A DNA stretch of 64,000 nucleotides from Pycnopodia helianthoides (GCA_032158295.1 CM063249.1:7517195-7581194), one strand, 5' to 3'. Positions 40,601 to 47,574 are shown, counted from the stretch's first letter. Numbers and translations: made by a program. The notes: generated by a model not told the origin, from the letters alone.

Positions 40601-43396
40601 GAGGGTTAATGGCTGACTCCAGTGCCCAACTTCATGTCTCTGCTTACTGTGAATAAGTTGTGCCCTTATTGCCAATAGATTCATGCACTTCACAGGGCCC
40701 TGTAAGCGTATAATTCTGTGCTAAGCAGTGTTATGAAATTGGGCCCTGGTCAATTTATCATTGTTGAAGACATTATAACTAAGTGTGAACACACAAAAAA
40801 TACAATGGGAGCAGGGAGGTCAGAGACCACGTAAACTTCAAAAAGTGCTTACAGATCTTAATATTTCTACAATAGAATCAACAGAGGAAAAGCAACAGTT
40901 GAAAATAAGCAGGAATTCACTGACACATTGATTATGTTCCCTGTTTTGGGGGGGAGAGGGCTTTTTCACAGGTTTGTTATTTCATGTGTATGGTTATTCA
41001 CACAAAACATGAACTTTGTTTGCGACTATTTTGTCAGCTCTACCAATCCTGTATAATACCTTCAAAAAGTTGTACTTTCTAAGACCTCCGAAATATTGAC
41101 AACTTTGGGTGACCACTGATGGAACCTGCAACTCTTGCTTTGCCTTGTTTTTAGTTGCTCTAGCCTGTAAGATTATGTGTACGTACCAGGTCATTCCAAG
41201 CATTTCCAGTCTGTTTCTCTTTGGTGTTGAAAACCGAGTGGACCAACACACAGGTCCAGCCAAGACTCGCCAGCGGAGAGCCACCAGAAGTTCGTCTGTG
41301 CAACAAATAAGGATAATTTACTTATTAAAGATCGTGGCAGATGGCTTAACAAGCATTGCATTTTAAACTTGCATCTTTGTTGGTGGCTTGTTCCATATCA
41401 GCAACAAACTTCCTGGTCTTTGAAAACTTGTGTGTGTTTAGGTCTTGTTTTTTTGTGAGTTTTTTTACGAGCCCGTTTGACAAAACCAAAACCCTGTAGC
41501 CAGTAGCCTAAAGGCACATTTACTAGCCTGGGCTAGCAGACAACTATTACTAGTTTTCAGCCATAAAGAAGGTTCAGCCAACCAACCTGTCCAAGCTCAC
41601 AATGGCTTTGTTTCTATGCACCAGTCACTTGCAAGCAAAAGAGACACAGCATGATTGTCCGATAGAAAAGAGAGGAAAATAACATGCCAAACACAGAAAA
41701 ATGTTGTGCTGCATTTTTTCAATTTTTCAGTGTCACAGCTGAAAAAACAAGAACAAAAAAATCCACTAATAAGCTGAACCTTAACCTTGCTACAGATAAA
41801 CAATGGTTATAAAATGAAACAGACACTCTGCAAGGGACTACTCTGTGATAACAACAAAATTGGATCCCAAATACTGCAAAATAGCACTCCGCACTAATGA
41901 CGTCACTTTTGCGGAAAATATCCGACTGTCAGACAAACCTACTTACACAATCAGTCACCGCATCATTGACGCGACAAACTACACAAGTAGTAAAGTCAGT
42001 ACACAGTACACACGAATAAAAAAAAACTGGGACATTTGTAAGTTAGCGAAATTTGACTCGTTTGTCTGAGATCCGGGTACTTAGGCCGTATTCGGCTACG
42101 GCTAGGGCTACGACTGTTGCTATGGGTATTGCTAAGGACGTCCTATACTTCAACGCATGATGACAAGGAAATCTAGCCGTAGCCGTAGCTGTAGCCGCTA
42201 ATTCGGTCACGGCCTCAGCTTCAGTTTGAAGCATTAGTGCAGAGTGCTATTGGTGGTTTGGTCATGATCTCAACCTACGATGCTATGATGTTTCTTTGTT
42301 GTCGGGCGTGGCCAGTGAGAAACTTGAGGAGGAACTTCACGGCGTCGTCTCCATATTTAGTCAAGAGGGCCCTGAGTATGTCTTCAACCTGCCGGCGAGA
42401 CTTTGAGTCTGTGTAGTGGCCGAGGGTCAGGGGCAGAAGCTTGAAGATCAACTTTGACGCATTGTCTGGGAAATCTAAATCATCGTCGAAACAAATAAAA
42501 ATCATTGCAATTTCATAATATCTCGATTACAAAAACAAATAGATTTAGGGGCCATTTAGAATAATCAAAGTTTTAAATAAAAACTCTTTGAAACTGTGGG
42601 TGGCTGGAAAAGAAATAATAATTGAATCAAAATTAAGTTTCCAATTAATAAAACAGAACACAAATAATTAAAAGTTTTGTGTTGCATACTTGAAGCTAAG
42701 TAAGCTTTTGAAAATTCCTGAGCTTGGAGAAAATTGATCTACAATATCTGCATCATTTGAGATTAAGGTATTACTTTGTTCTTCAGTGTACGAGAGTGTA
42801 CACTGAACACGTCAGTCAACATCTAAAATAAAACTGTTTTTAAAATATTGACTATTCAGAATGAGAACAAGGGAAAGTGTTAAGAATGACGAAAATTCTG
42901 CAACTGAATAAGTTTCATGCTCTCAATTAAATGTTAACATATTGTGTTATCCAGATATATTTGTGGTCAAACAAATTGAAGAGTGAACAAGTGGCATTTA
43001 AATTAAACTTAGTTAAGTTATAAATATGCCCTAATTTCTAAGAGTAAGAAAGACTGGACCTGGTGCTGGAGTGTAGCTTAACCTTTTTCAAATATTTATT
43101 AAGTAACATTAACAAGTTGTAGTCATGTTCAAACACAAACCAGTTGTACCCATGTTCTACAGAGGGCTGCTTATTTGACCGGTCTATCTACGGTGTTTTT
43201 ATTTTTTATTTACTCTTGTCGTTTTTTCTTGTCGAGTTTTCTTGTCGTGTTTCTTTTTTTCCGATTTTTTTTCCTTACCAGATTTGTTAATGCAGATCAA
43301 CACCTCAGACAATATGAGCCGCCTTTCCTTTGTTTTAGGGGTTGTTACTTTGCAGAAGAAATCCTTGAGCACTACCGATGTTTCTGGGGCAGACAT
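10449..43396 (-). CDS. GCN1: GCN1, eIF2alpha kinase GCN2 activator, exons 1-33 (C-terminus missing)
   Basis: GCN1 binds translating and collided ribosomes and GCN2, and passes the uncharged-tRNA signal that leads to eIF2alpha phosphorylation. It is a cytosolic, all-HEAT-repeat scaffold of about 2,670 residues. Here 33 coding exons total 5,400 nt (1,800 codons); all junctions are GT-AG and all 32 phases agree. Start: ATG 43394-43396 (MSAPETSV), aligning with the family start ahead of KVTT. Landmarks: SLDLSQYA (~290), VHEGTLVH (~400), a charged stretch at ~790-860, NGPELLPR (~1046), [16 protein letters not shown] (~1340-1356), [17 protein letters not shown] (~1415), [19 protein letters not shown] (~1535), [16 protein letters not shown] (~1615), DGYIMMF (~1775). 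The EF3-like region is partly covered; the RWD-binding C-terminal region that contacts GCN2 is absent. Exon 23 is frame-disrupted. Confidence 0.95.
11098..11290. mobile_element. MITE, gggcccaatttcat family
   Basis: Complete copy in the GCN1 intron, with inverted ends gggcccaatttcatagagct and its complement. Its right half was copied again by the tandem duplication at 11213-11510. Confidence 0.85.
11213..11510. repeat. 149-bp tandem duplication spanning GCN1 exon 32 donor
   Basis: Copy A 11213-11361 and copy B 11362-11510 are nearly identical. Copy B carries the true last ~35 nt and donor of GCN1 exon 32; copy A is a decoy of the same exon end and donor lying in the intron. Both include the right half of the MITE, so the duplication postdates the MITE insertion. 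Confidence 0.93.
11475..11682 (-). CDS. GCN1: GCN1 exon 32
   Basis: Residues ~1666-1734: [16 protein letters not shown] ... [20 protein letters not shown] ... VDRSGAAQ; acceptor gcgcag, donor gtatgt. Its 3' end is duplicated 149 bp downstream in the intron. Confidence 0.95.
11762..12010 (+). mobile_element. tRNA-derived SINE
   Basis: The tRNA-like segment (11931-11979) has an A-box-like tagctcagtgggtagagc and a B-box ggttcaaacc. The body upstream (ccctctcctgccgcttccc, then gacaaaataaggtgacc) recurs at 22690-23165, 31860-32125 and 63795-64000. Confidence 0.75.
12476..12696 (-). CDS. GCN1: GCN1 exon 31
   Basis: Residues ~1592-1665: [16 protein letters not shown] ... [20 protein letters not shown] ... 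[20 protein letters not shown]; acceptor ttttag, donor gtacac. Among the best conserved GCN1 segments. Confidence 0.96.
13020..13312. repeat. ~51-bp minisatellite in GCN1 intron
   Basis: Five to six copies of a unit around gtctcatttacatagcacct, with actatgcaaat between. The repeated 17-residue frame seen on the minus strand is an artefact of the period being divisible by three. Confidence 0.85.
13367..13546 (-). CDS. GCN1: GCN1 exon 30
   Basis: Residues ~1532-1591: [20 protein letters not shown] ... [21 protein letters not shown] ... NPEIQ; acceptor ctacag, donor gtatgc. Confidence 0.96.
13723..13917. mobile_element. MITE, gggcccaatttcat family
   Basis: Complete copy with inverted ends in the intron between GCN1 exons 29 and 30; interior contains aagcacaaaaagtagctaag and its inverted counterpart. 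Confidence 0.85.
14137..14529. mobile_element. TTAA-flanked ~390 bp MITE, copy 1
   Basis: Begins TTAA + aggaacattacagaattgg and ends with the exact inverse followed by TTAA. The interior is non-coding and has a central caat/attg-rich block (actgagcgataaactccaat). Three other copies lie in the window. Confidence 0.9.
14597..14711 (-). CDS. GCN1: GCN1 exon 29
   Basis: Residues ~1494-1531: [20 protein letters not shown] ... [15 protein letters not shown]; acceptor ttgcag, donor gttggt. Confidence 0.95.
14985..15665. repeat. pyrimidine-rich minisatellite
   Basis: About 25 copies of a ~27-nt unit (cctacccaatcccagcccc plus ttccaac) in the GCN1 intron between exons 28 and 29. The plus strand is almost entirely C/T/A with hardly any G. 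Confidence 0.9.
15716..15837 (-). CDS. GCN1: GCN1 exon 28
   Basis: Residues ~1453-1493: [20 protein letters not shown] ... [14 protein letters not shown]; acceptor caacag, donor gtaggt. Confidence 0.95.
16150..16260 (+). repeat. tRNA-like repeat, copy A
   Basis: The block ccgagcatgctctagtggtt ... gggtttgaatcccacccgag looks like a decayed tRNA-derived head with a B-box, followed by an aataat-rich tail. The same block recurs at 17480-17610. Confidence 0.6.
16468..16714 (-). CDS. GCN1: GCN1 exon 27
   Basis: Residues ~1371-1452: [16 protein letters not shown] ... [19 protein letters not shown] ... [14 protein letters not shown]; acceptor ttccag, donor gtaggt. Confidence 0.97.
16860..17060 (+). 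repeat. interspersed repeat 'ccgcggagtagat', copy 1
   Basis: A block running from tattcggt through ttgttctactaccgcggagt to gttctgaaaagaacagtcct. Other copies: 27290-27490 (minus) and 60676-60850 (plus). No coding capacity. Confidence 0.75.
17470..17610 (+). repeat. tRNA-like repeat, copy B
   Basis: Repeats the block at 16150-16260 almost exactly, including gggttcgaatcccacccgag and the aataataa tail. Confidence 0.65.
17620..18000 (-). mobile_element. composite tRNA-derived SINE
   Basis: On the minus strand the head (17915-18000) reads as a tRNA-like segment (ttggccgagtggataagagc ... gggtttgagtcccgg), followed by an aagacacttaaccattattg body and a long tail. The tail recurs at 38060-38290 and the body/head at 18600-18945. 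Confidence 0.7.
18270..18464 (-). CDS. GCN1: GCN1 exon 26
   Basis: Residues ~1306-1370: [20 protein letters not shown] ... [20 protein letters not shown] ... ALSTPSQQ; acceptor ttttag, donor gtgaga. Confidence 0.96.
18600..18945 (-). mobile_element. tRNA-derived SINE
   Basis: The minus-strand head (18860-18945) has an A-box-like gtggccaagcggtctagttc and B-box ggttcgaatcccgg. The body shares tgcccttgagcaaggcactt with the copy at 17620-18000. Confidence 0.75.
19044..19280 (-). CDS. GCN1: GCN1 exon 25
   Basis: Residues ~1227-1305: [20 protein letters not shown] ... [20 protein letters not shown] ... DNQGK; acceptor gtacag, donor gttagt. Confidence 0.96.
19320..20290. repeat. intronic MITE-like repeats
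   Basis: Segments around 19345-19490 and 20100-20250 match the ends and middle of the element at 40391-40606 (ccagtgagttgaccaaccat; atcatattgcaggttggcat). Between them is ordinary intron; no exon is seen between 19281 and 20584. Confidence 0.55.
20585..20774 (-). CDS. GCN1: GCN1 exon 24
   Basis: Residues ~1163-1226: [20 protein letters not shown] ... [18 protein letters not shown] ... SVHQDKLL; acceptor ctgcag, donor gtgagt. Confidence 0.95.
20940..21520. repeat. ~70-bp minisatellite beside GCN1 exon 23
   Basis: About eight copies of a unit around gtttgcagtaacaccatgta ... ttgaaactttgcatggtgga. It ends about 50 bp from the donor of GCN1 exon 23. Confidence 0.9.
21569..21696 (-). CDS. GCN1: GCN1 exon 23 (frame-disrupted)
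   Basis: Acceptor ttgttag, donor gttagt; the 128-nt length fits the phases of its neighbours (0 in, 2 out). In the entry frame it reads [12 protein letters not shown], then diverges and meets a TGA at codon 23. GCN1-like sequence continues in a second frame ([17 protein letters not shown]), then a third (PEESVQTM), and returns to the entry frame for the last residues (AEE) before LWDEA in exon 24. Several single-base indels, real or from the assembly, are the simplest reading. Confidence 0.75.
22690..22860 (+). mobile_element. tRNA-derived SINE, 5'-truncated
   Basis: Contains tgacaaaacaaac, then tagctcagttggtagagc and a mutated B-box (ggctcaagtac). Same family as 11762-12010. Confidence 0.7.
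22905..23165 (+). mobile_element. tRNA-derived SINE, near full length
   Basis: Body plus tRNA-like segment with actcagttggtagagcgccg and an intact B-box ggttcaagtcccg, ending 65 bp from GCN1 exon 22. It contains a run of 14 C at about 23017. Confidence 0.8.
23230..23454 (-). CDS. GCN1: GCN1 exon 22
   Basis: Residues ~1046-1120: [20 protein letters not shown] ... [19 protein letters not shown] ... ALM; acceptor gacag, donor gtaagt. Confidence 0.95.
23871..24062. mobile_element. MITE, gggcccaatttcat family
   Basis: Complete copy with inverted ends in the intron between GCN1 exons 21 and 22. A decayed relative lies at 24650-24795. Confidence 0.85.
24187..24560 (-). CDS. GCN1: GCN1 exon 21
   Basis: Longest exon, residues ~921-1045: [20 protein letters not shown] ... 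an acidic stretch ([17 protein letters not shown]) ... [15 protein letters not shown] ... SEHAQLR ... DEVDE. The acidic loop replaces a shorter linker in the human protein. Confidence 0.93.
25074..25123. repeat. small imperfect hairpin
   Basis: Arms around ccactatacatgc and gcatgtatagtgg with a short loop, extended outward by cacagtg/cactgtg. Confidence 0.6.
25279..25477 (-). CDS. GCN1: GCN1 exon 20
   Basis: Residues ~855-920: [18 protein letters not shown] ... [20 protein letters not shown] ... FKQRQVNI; acceptor ttgcag, donor gtaagt. The downstream donor is required by the exon 21 frame. Confidence 0.92.
25860..26175. repeat. ~90-bp minisatellite
   Basis: About 3.5 copies of a unit around ttcaaaccagttcataccag ... 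tactgtttcaaggcacttcc in the GCN1 intron. Confidence 0.8.
26186..26308 (-). CDS. GCN1: GCN1 exon 19
   Basis: Residues ~814-854: charged, probably helical stretch [20 protein letters not shown] ... RKRLKK; acceptor ttgtag, donor gtaatg. Confidence 0.92.
26629..26722 (-). CDS. GCN1: GCN1 exon 18
   Basis: Residues ~782-813: [20 protein letters not shown], matching the conserved [13 protein letters not shown] of GCN1; acceptor atatag, donor gtagga. Confidence 0.95.
27127..27259. mobile_element. MITE, ggccg..gtagccg family, copy 1
   Basis: Inverted ends (ggccgaatccgaattggcag against cgccaattcggtcatggcc) enclose a conserved gttgctaaggacg core. Other copies at 42083-42214 and 52418-52548. Confidence 0.8.
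27290..27490 (-). repeat. interspersed repeat 'ccgcggagtagat', copy 2
   Basis: Reverse-oriented copy of the block at 16860-17060 (here tctattccgcggtagtagaa). Confidence 0.75.
27599..27777 (-). CDS. GCN1: GCN1 exon 17
   Basis: Residues ~723-781: [20 protein letters not shown] ... [20 protein letters not shown]; acceptor tactag, donor gtaagt. Confidence 0.95.
28520..28647 (-). CDS. GCN1: GCN1 exon 16
   Basis: Residues ~680-722: [20 protein letters not shown] ... [12 protein letters not shown]; acceptor ttctag, donor gtaagt. Confidence 0.92.
29646..29835 (-). CDS. GCN1: GCN1 exon 15
   Basis: Residues ~617-679: [20 protein letters not shown] ... [20 protein letters not shown] ... LLDVHRPTV; acceptor tatag, donor gtacgt. 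Confidence 0.92.
30550..30709 (-). CDS. GCN1: GCN1 exon 14
   Basis: Residues ~563-616: [20 protein letters not shown] ... [13 protein letters not shown]; acceptor gccag, donor gtacgc. The acceptor and first ~28 nt are duplicated upstream at about 30815. Confidence 0.94.
30681..30903. repeat. tandem duplication spanning GCN1 exon 14 acceptor
   Basis: Block 30681-30770 (exon start, acceptor, and intron with ggacattattattagaata) recurs, diverged, at 30815-30903. More decayed copies may continue to about 31170 (repeated atattcatgagg). Confidence 0.8.
31499..31574 (-). CDS. GCN1: GCN1 exon 13
   Basis: Residues ~538-562: [24 protein letters not shown]; acceptor tttcag, donor gtcagt. Confidence 0.9.
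31860..32125 (-). mobile_element. tRNA-derived SINE
   Basis: Minus-strand copy of the family at 11762; the tRNA-like part (32035-32095) has gtagagcaccagcaagttaa and a B-box-like ggtttaaatcc. Confidence 0.7.
32332..32424 (-). CDS. GCN1: GCN1 exon 12
   Basis: Residues ~507-537: [30 protein letters not shown]; acceptor ttccag, donor gtaagt. Confidence 0.92.
32620..33555. repeat. ~77-bp minisatellite of short palindromes
   Basis: About 12 copies of a unit made of ggttctgatgagaaccctat, tgaatgttccttaatcgaac, agtattgaaa and ggttctgataagaacc. Each unit holds two short self-complementary motifs (ggttctgataagaacc; gttctgatgagaac). It fills the GCN1 intron between exons 11 and 12. Confidence 0.93.
33828..33980 (-). 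CDS. GCN1: GCN1 exon 11
   Basis: Residues ~456-506: [20 protein letters not shown] ... [20 protein letters not shown]; acceptor ggtag, donor gtaaga. Confidence 0.95.
34402..34575 (-). CDS. GCN1: GCN1 exon 10
   Basis: Residues ~398-455: [20 protein letters not shown] ... [16 protein letters not shown] ... [10 protein letters not shown]; acceptor cacag, donor gtaagt. Confidence 0.96.
35345..35497 (-). CDS. GCN1: GCN1 exon 9
   Basis: Residues ~347-397: [20 protein letters not shown] ... [15 protein letters not shown]; acceptor accag, donor gtcagt. Its 5' third and acceptor are duplicated at about 35572-35619. Confidence 0.95.
35452..35687. repeat. ~117-bp tandem duplication spanning GCN1 exon 9 acceptor
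   Basis: Copies at 35452-35568 and 35569-35687 share catacccatacgctgggtca, cagcttgccctctga and the flanking intron (gagttgttgcatt). The upstream copy keeps an AG acceptor and an open frame ([14 protein letters not shown]). Confidence 0.92.
36523..36715. mobile_element. MITE, gggcccaatttcat family
   Basis: Diverged copy in the intron between GCN1 exons 8 and 9: left end ataatttcatagagctgctt, right end aagcagctccatgaaattgg. Confidence 0.75.
36801..36929 (-). CDS. GCN1: GCN1 exon 8
   Basis: Residues ~304-346: [40 protein letters not shown]; acceptor ttgcag, donor gtatgt. Confidence 0.94.
37525..37645. repeat. nested inverted-repeat element
   Basis: Outer arms ccattttgagatatggtgga and tccaccatatctcaaaaagg enclose inner arms around tttgggtaca/tgtacacccaaa. 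A short hairpin MITE, about 110 bp. Confidence 0.8.
37908..37982 (-). CDS. GCN1: GCN1 exon 7
   Basis: Residues ~279-303: [24 protein letters not shown]; acceptor ggcag, donor gtaagt. The SLDLSQYA motif is identical or nearly so in vertebrate GCN1. Confidence 0.94.
38060..38290 (-). mobile_element. SINE tail fragment
   Basis: Matches the tail of the composite SINE at 17620-17800 (tatgagacctttttcctata; ccagggcaaaccccttct). The tRNA-like head is not present. Confidence 0.65.
38579..38687 (-). CDS. GCN1: GCN1 exon 6
   Basis: Residues ~243-278: [24 protein letters not shown], then [12 protein letters not shown]; acceptor tctag, donor gtatgt. Confidence 0.93.
39355..39558 (-). CDS. GCN1: GCN1 exon 5
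   Basis: Residues ~175-242: [20 protein letters not shown] ... [20 protein letters not shown]; acceptor tttcag, donor gtatgt. Confidence 0.93.
40006..40104 (-). CDS. GCN1: GCN1 exon 4
   Basis: Residues ~142-174: [20 protein letters not shown], then [13 protein letters not shown]; acceptor acag, donor gtaaca. Too short to stand out as a single open frame. Confidence 0.92.
40300..40390 (-). repeat. tRNA-derived SINE head fragment
   Basis: Minus strand reads cggccgaacgataaagtgca ... gggttcgaatccttg, an A-box/B-box pair like those at 17915 and 18860. Confidence 0.6.
40391..40606. mobile_element. TIR element (taaccct..agagggtta)
   Basis: Ends taaccctcctactcttg and agcaagagggttaat are inverted repeats about 215 bp apart. 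Related fragments occur at 19345-19490 and 20100-20250. Confidence 0.7.
41187..41295 (-). CDS. GCN1: GCN1 exon 3
   Basis: Residues ~105-141: [35 protein letters not shown]; acceptor gcacag, donor gtacgt. The WTC-LV-VF pattern matches GCN1. Confidence 0.92.
42083..42214. mobile_element. MITE, ggccg..gtagccg family, copy 2
   Basis: Inverted ends ggccgtattcggctacggc and gctaattcggtcacggcc enclose the gttgctatgggtattgctaa core. Confidence 0.8.
42279..42474 (-). CDS. GCN1: GCN1 exon 2
   Basis: Residues ~40-104: [40 protein letters not shown] ... [10 protein letters not shown]; acceptor tttag, donor gtaggt. Confidence 0.93.
43279..43396 (-). CDS. GCN1: GCN1 exon 1 (start codon)
   Basis: [34 protein letters not shown], residues 1-39; donor gtaagg. 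An AG acceptor at 43445-43446 suggests a 48-nt 5'UTR portion of this exon and a non-coding first exon upstream (not identified). Confidence 0.9.
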
Positions 43397-43446
43397 GGTG
43401 TTGGAAAGTGACAGAAACCGCGAGACTATCTTCACTGGAACACTCT

Positions 43447-44079
43447 GAAAAGGGGATTTTTTTTGTAAACCACATTTACCATTAATTTCAATGTGATATA
43501 CATGTATGTGTTATACACACACACGTGCAGGTGCCACGTTCAGTGCATTGAACGCGTATATGAATGTACCGGTGTGGTGCAATAACGTTTCCGTCAATGC
43601 ACGAAGTAGGTCGCCATACTTTTTGTAATTAATAGACTTAACCCAAGTCGATTCTGCTTTGACAACAACGTTGACGATGTACAATGAAGAGGGCGTGCTT
43701 CCAGTTTAATAGTTGGCCCTACTCATAGAGTTATTTTACAGTCATGCAATTTGTGCCCAAAAATGGCTTGACCTAGACAAAACAGAAATGATTTTTTTTG
43801 CAAGTTTCTCTTGAAACCCTCCCAAACAACATCTCAAAAAAGTAAAAAAAGGAAGTAGGGGAAATATGCCTAATTTGCATAAATTAAAAATTGCCGCTTT
43901 TGCCTCTATTTTCAGTAATATGATAATATAATTTGTTTTTCCACACAATATTTTCATGGGTATGGTCACTGCATATTTTCCAAACACATACGAGCAAGAC
44001 GAAAAACCAAGGGTTAGGGCATGGTCCTTTCTCTATGGTTAGGGCAACAACATCCAGCAAGCTATTAAAAAGCAGATTC
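43447..44079. other. no recognisable feature
   Basis: Start of the intergenic stretch upstream of the GCN1 start codon. It may hold part of the GCN1 5' intron or promoter; no clear promoter element was identified. Confidence 0.4.
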
Positions 44080-44362
44080 TGAAAGAATCGTACATGTCAG
44101 AAGAAACGGCTTTGCTTAGGATGCATGTTGAGCAAGTTCATCAAGCCTCCCTCTCTAGCAGACACAGTGTGGCTTGGAAAATCGTAATGACATTTGTGGT
44201 AGAAAGGAGTCCAAACCTGTACATCTTAACAGAACACCGCATGAAAGAAAGGATGCATGGGTGCATCACTTCTCATACTTACTTGGGAAACCACATTCCA
44301 TTCCTGACAGTGACTTTGCCATCACTAAAATCTTTAATGGAAATCTACCAATAAACCCTCTG
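44080..44362 (+). mobile_element. RTE-like LINE remnant (region ahead of reverse transcriptase)
   Basis: Reads SRHSVAWKI in one frame, then NDICGRKESKPVHLNRTPHE ... AWVHHFSYLLGKPHSIPDSD in the next. The HS-W-I-GRK ... ERK-W--HF--LLG pattern is typical of the linker between endonuclease and reverse transcriptase in RTE-type elements. It is frameshifted and truncated on both sides. Confidence 0.7.
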
Positions 44363-44530
44363 GGCCGGGTAAAAAAAATTCCCGGTCCCTCTGGGCCGGG
44401 TAAAAAATTCCCCGGTCCCTCTGGCGGGTAAAAATCCCGGTACCTCTGGTCCCTCTGGCCGGGTAAAAAAATTCCCCGGTCCCTCTGGGCCGGATGAAAA
44501 AATTCACCGGTCCCGTGGGCCGGGTATAAA
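44350..44530. repeat. GC-rich ~33-bp minisatellite
   Basis: Five to six imperfect copies of gggccgggtaaaaaaattcc plus ccggtccctct, directly abutting the LINE remnant. Confidence 0.85.
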
Positions 44531-45042
44531 TCACATCAATAATATCCCGCCCAAAAAAGAGATACTAAGTGCCGAACGTTTAAGATTGCACGACAAGTAG
44601 GAACCAAAAGCTTCCGGGCCCCTTAAGTGGGCCCCAGACCCCACGCCGTAATAGCTTTGCGCTCAGCGCACGGCAATTGTCTTGGAAAAAAACAAGAACC
44701 CCTTTGAAAACTTGTGTTCTCGCGAGCCTGTCTATGTTACTTACAAAATCGCATTGTGTATGAAGGCACACATTTCACAGTAATCAGGGCAGAACATTCT
44801 TTACTTTTTTTGAGCTAATAATATATTTTTCTCCTTTTGGAGAGGTGGGAGGGAGGCACTATCGGGATTCGTGTGTGTATGTGTGCCCTTACACGTGTCA
44901 ACTTACGGGGTACCTTTAACAATGAAACAATGCTACACCCACAAGGTTTTTCTTTGTTCTAGTGGTACCTCGCAGAGGATTCCTTCAGAAAAAGGGAAAA
45001 ATAGAACAATGGAAGTACCCAGTAACTGCCATGTGAAAGGGT

Positions 45043-45072
45043 GATGTGTGTGTGTGTGTGTGTGTGTGTGTG
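45043..45072. repeat. (TG)n microsatellite
   Basis: About 14 uninterrupted TG dinucleotides. Confidence 0.95.
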
Positions 45073-45192
45073 GCACGAAGGCATATGTGGGGTCCTGAAA
45101 CAATGGAACAATGGACCACAAGTCTTCTAGGACAATTGGCCACAGGGATTCTTCGAAAGGATGTAGAAAATGCAGTACCAAACGGATCGTAG

Positions 45193-45232
45193 ATGTGTGT
45201 GTGTGTGTGTGTGTGTTGTGTGTGTGTGTGTT
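45193..45232. repeat. (TG)n microsatellite, interrupted
   Basis: Two TG runs separated by one extra T, about 120 bp from the first microsatellite. Confidence 0.9.
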
Positions 45233-46188
45233 GGAGCGTGTCTACCCGTTGCAACCGAGGACTTTAACAAAAGGGATCCGGGTGTTTTTACACAGCAAGG
45301 AAGTCCTCAGGGAATTTGTGTGTGTCAATTCCCCAGGCCCAGGCATGTGAAGCGAACGTGATACCCTGAAATTATTCAAAATTATGACGTGTGTTTTTAT
45401 TTTTGTTTTGCCGATAAATGAACTTCTTAGCCGGCTCGCATGTGAACACCATCGTCACCCACACGACCTCAGAAAACAATACTTATTGGTGGATTATTAA
45501 CAGGTTAACTTTGTCTCGGGAAGTTCAACTGGTGTAATTGGGCTCTGATAGGTCTACATACTTTGCGTAGGCGTTTTTCAACATATACTGTGAACTTGGC
45601 TTCTCGGGGGTAACCTCTTCGTGGCTCACTGTCAGAGTCATTATAGTGTCGAATTTAAATCAAAGAACTTCAAAATGTATAAAGTTATTTACAGTTTCAA
45701 CAAAAATAATACTTCCCAGCATTTTGGTCGTTAGTATAGTTGATTTAAATCATTTATTTCATTTTATCTTCTCACACTTATAAAAAAGTGAAGGGTACTG
45801 CTAGTAATGGACAATTTTAAAACACTTTACAATAAATAGTAAAAGAAAAAATTCCCAAATAAATGGTTTAGATGATACACTTTGTGAAAGAAAATGTTAT
45901 GAGCCTCATGCAATACTAGAATGGTTTTAAGAAGTACAGTCTAAGAAATCATGTCTGAAATTATGCCTGCCTGTTAAGGCAATGTCACACGAGTCAATTT
46001 ACAGGCAACCAGGTCCAGGCAATCTCCAAGAAGGACATCAATTTACATTTCAGGTTTGTCGACCTGGGGATAGTGAGTTACAGCTGGAAGAATGTCTCTT
46101 GTGCTGTCGAAGCGTTCCTTTTGCATGCAGTGCAGTTGGTTGCCTCCAAGTTGCCTGAAGAAAAAGAATTGCCCTGTATGACATGGGC

Positions 46189-46575
46189 TTTAAAGACACT
46201 GGACACCTTTGGTAATTGTCAAAGACCAGTCTTCTCACTTGGTGTATCTCAACATATGCCCAAATAACAAACCTGTGAAAATTTGAACTCAATTGGTCGT
46301 CGAAGTTGCGAGATAATAATGGCAGAAAAACACCCTTGTCACACGAAGTTGTGTGCTTTCAGATGCTTGATTTCGAGACCTCACGCGTGAGGTCTCAATA
46401 TTAATTCAAATATTTTTCTGAGAAATTACTTCTTTCTCAAAAACTAGGTTACTTCAGAGGGAGCCGTTTCTCACAATGTTTTATACTATCAACAGCTCTC
46501 CATTGCTCGTTACCAAATAAGTTTTTATGCTAACAATTATCTTGAGTAATTACCAATAGTGTCCAGTGCCTTTAA
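46189..46575. mobile_element. TTAA-flanked TIR element, second family
   Basis: Ends TTAA + agacactggacacctttggt and the inverse (accaatagtgtccagtgcct + TTAA) about 385 bp apart, with an internal gagacctcacgcgtgaggtc palindrome. The termini resemble the fragment at 8341. Confidence 0.8.
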
Positions 46576-46859
46576 GGCTGATATTAAGTACTTAAAACTG
46601 TGAAATATTATGTATTAAAATACACATATCTATATTGCGATTTATATACGTATATCAAGGTGCTCATTATTCTAAGGCAAGTAATAGTGTAGCAGCACTG
46701 GTAAATTTAGAATAATTTCGGGTTGAACAAAGACAAATTTACTAGAGCAGTACTTGAACCTGCGACCTCCGGAATAACAAAATTGTTTTTCATCCACTAA
46801 TTTTGAAGTTCTTTGTTTTAAATTTGACACTATAATGACTCTGAGAACTGCCAACTGAG

Positions 46860-47055
46860 AACTTTCTCACTAATTTATTAAAATGGTTCTCACTGGAACT
46901 GTTCATAAGAACTTTCTTGACTATTTTTCATCCACTAATTTATTAAAATGGTTCTCACTGGAACTGTTCATAAGAACTTTCTTGACTCATTTTTCATCCA
47001 CTAAGTTATTAAAATGGTTCTCACTGGAACTGTTCATAAGAGCTTTCTTGACAGT
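46860..47055. repeat. ~69-bp tandem repeat, 3 copies
   Basis: Unit around ttattaaaatggttctcact ... ggaactgttcataagaactt; successive starts near 46877, 46946 and 47015. Confidence 0.85.
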
Positions 47056-47223
47056 TTTTTAGATTTACAGTAGAAAAGTAAGTACGTTGGCAAGACTAAG
47101 ATAAACAATACTCCTTGGTAGTTTTTGATTCATTATCAGGTGTCTGTCGTTCGGCAATCATCAAGCACAATTAACAACAATGCATACCAGTTGTACTGGT
47201 TGTTGGTTCGACCCTATGCAACC

Positions 47224-47402
47224 AGGGCCAATTTCATACAGCTGCTTAAACACAAGAAGTAGCTAAGCACTGCAAAGTCATGCTTAATACAAGGACCAGC
47301 CAAAATACCATGTCACATGTATCATGCTGGTATCCCGCTCTTTGCTTAGCGGGCAATTTTAAGCAATAATTCTGCTTAAGCAGCTCTATGAAAATGGGCC
47401 CT
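47224..47402. mobile_element. MITE, gggcccaatttcat family
   Basis: Slightly diverged complete copy: left end agggccaatttcatacagct, right end agctctatgaaaatgggccc. Confidence 0.8.
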
Positions 47403-47574
47403 GGTGGTGAGGCTATCAAGAATCTCCCTAATTCCCTTGGTTGTCTTCTTCTGCTTTTCTTGCAGTCCATCTTGCCACAAGAAACAGATATGGTTTTCAA
47501 AATGGTTGCGACATATTTTTACAACCGCTATTGATTCTTTCGTGAACGGGGTGAGGAAATTACTGGTTTAGGAA

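Noticed and set aside
45562..45641. ATG-led frame MTLTVSHEEVTPEKP with a gtatgt donor, upstream of GCN1
   Set aside because: Splicing to the GCN1 start exon at 43444 gives a stop in that frame, and the family start aligns with the ATG at 43396. At most it is 5'UTR.
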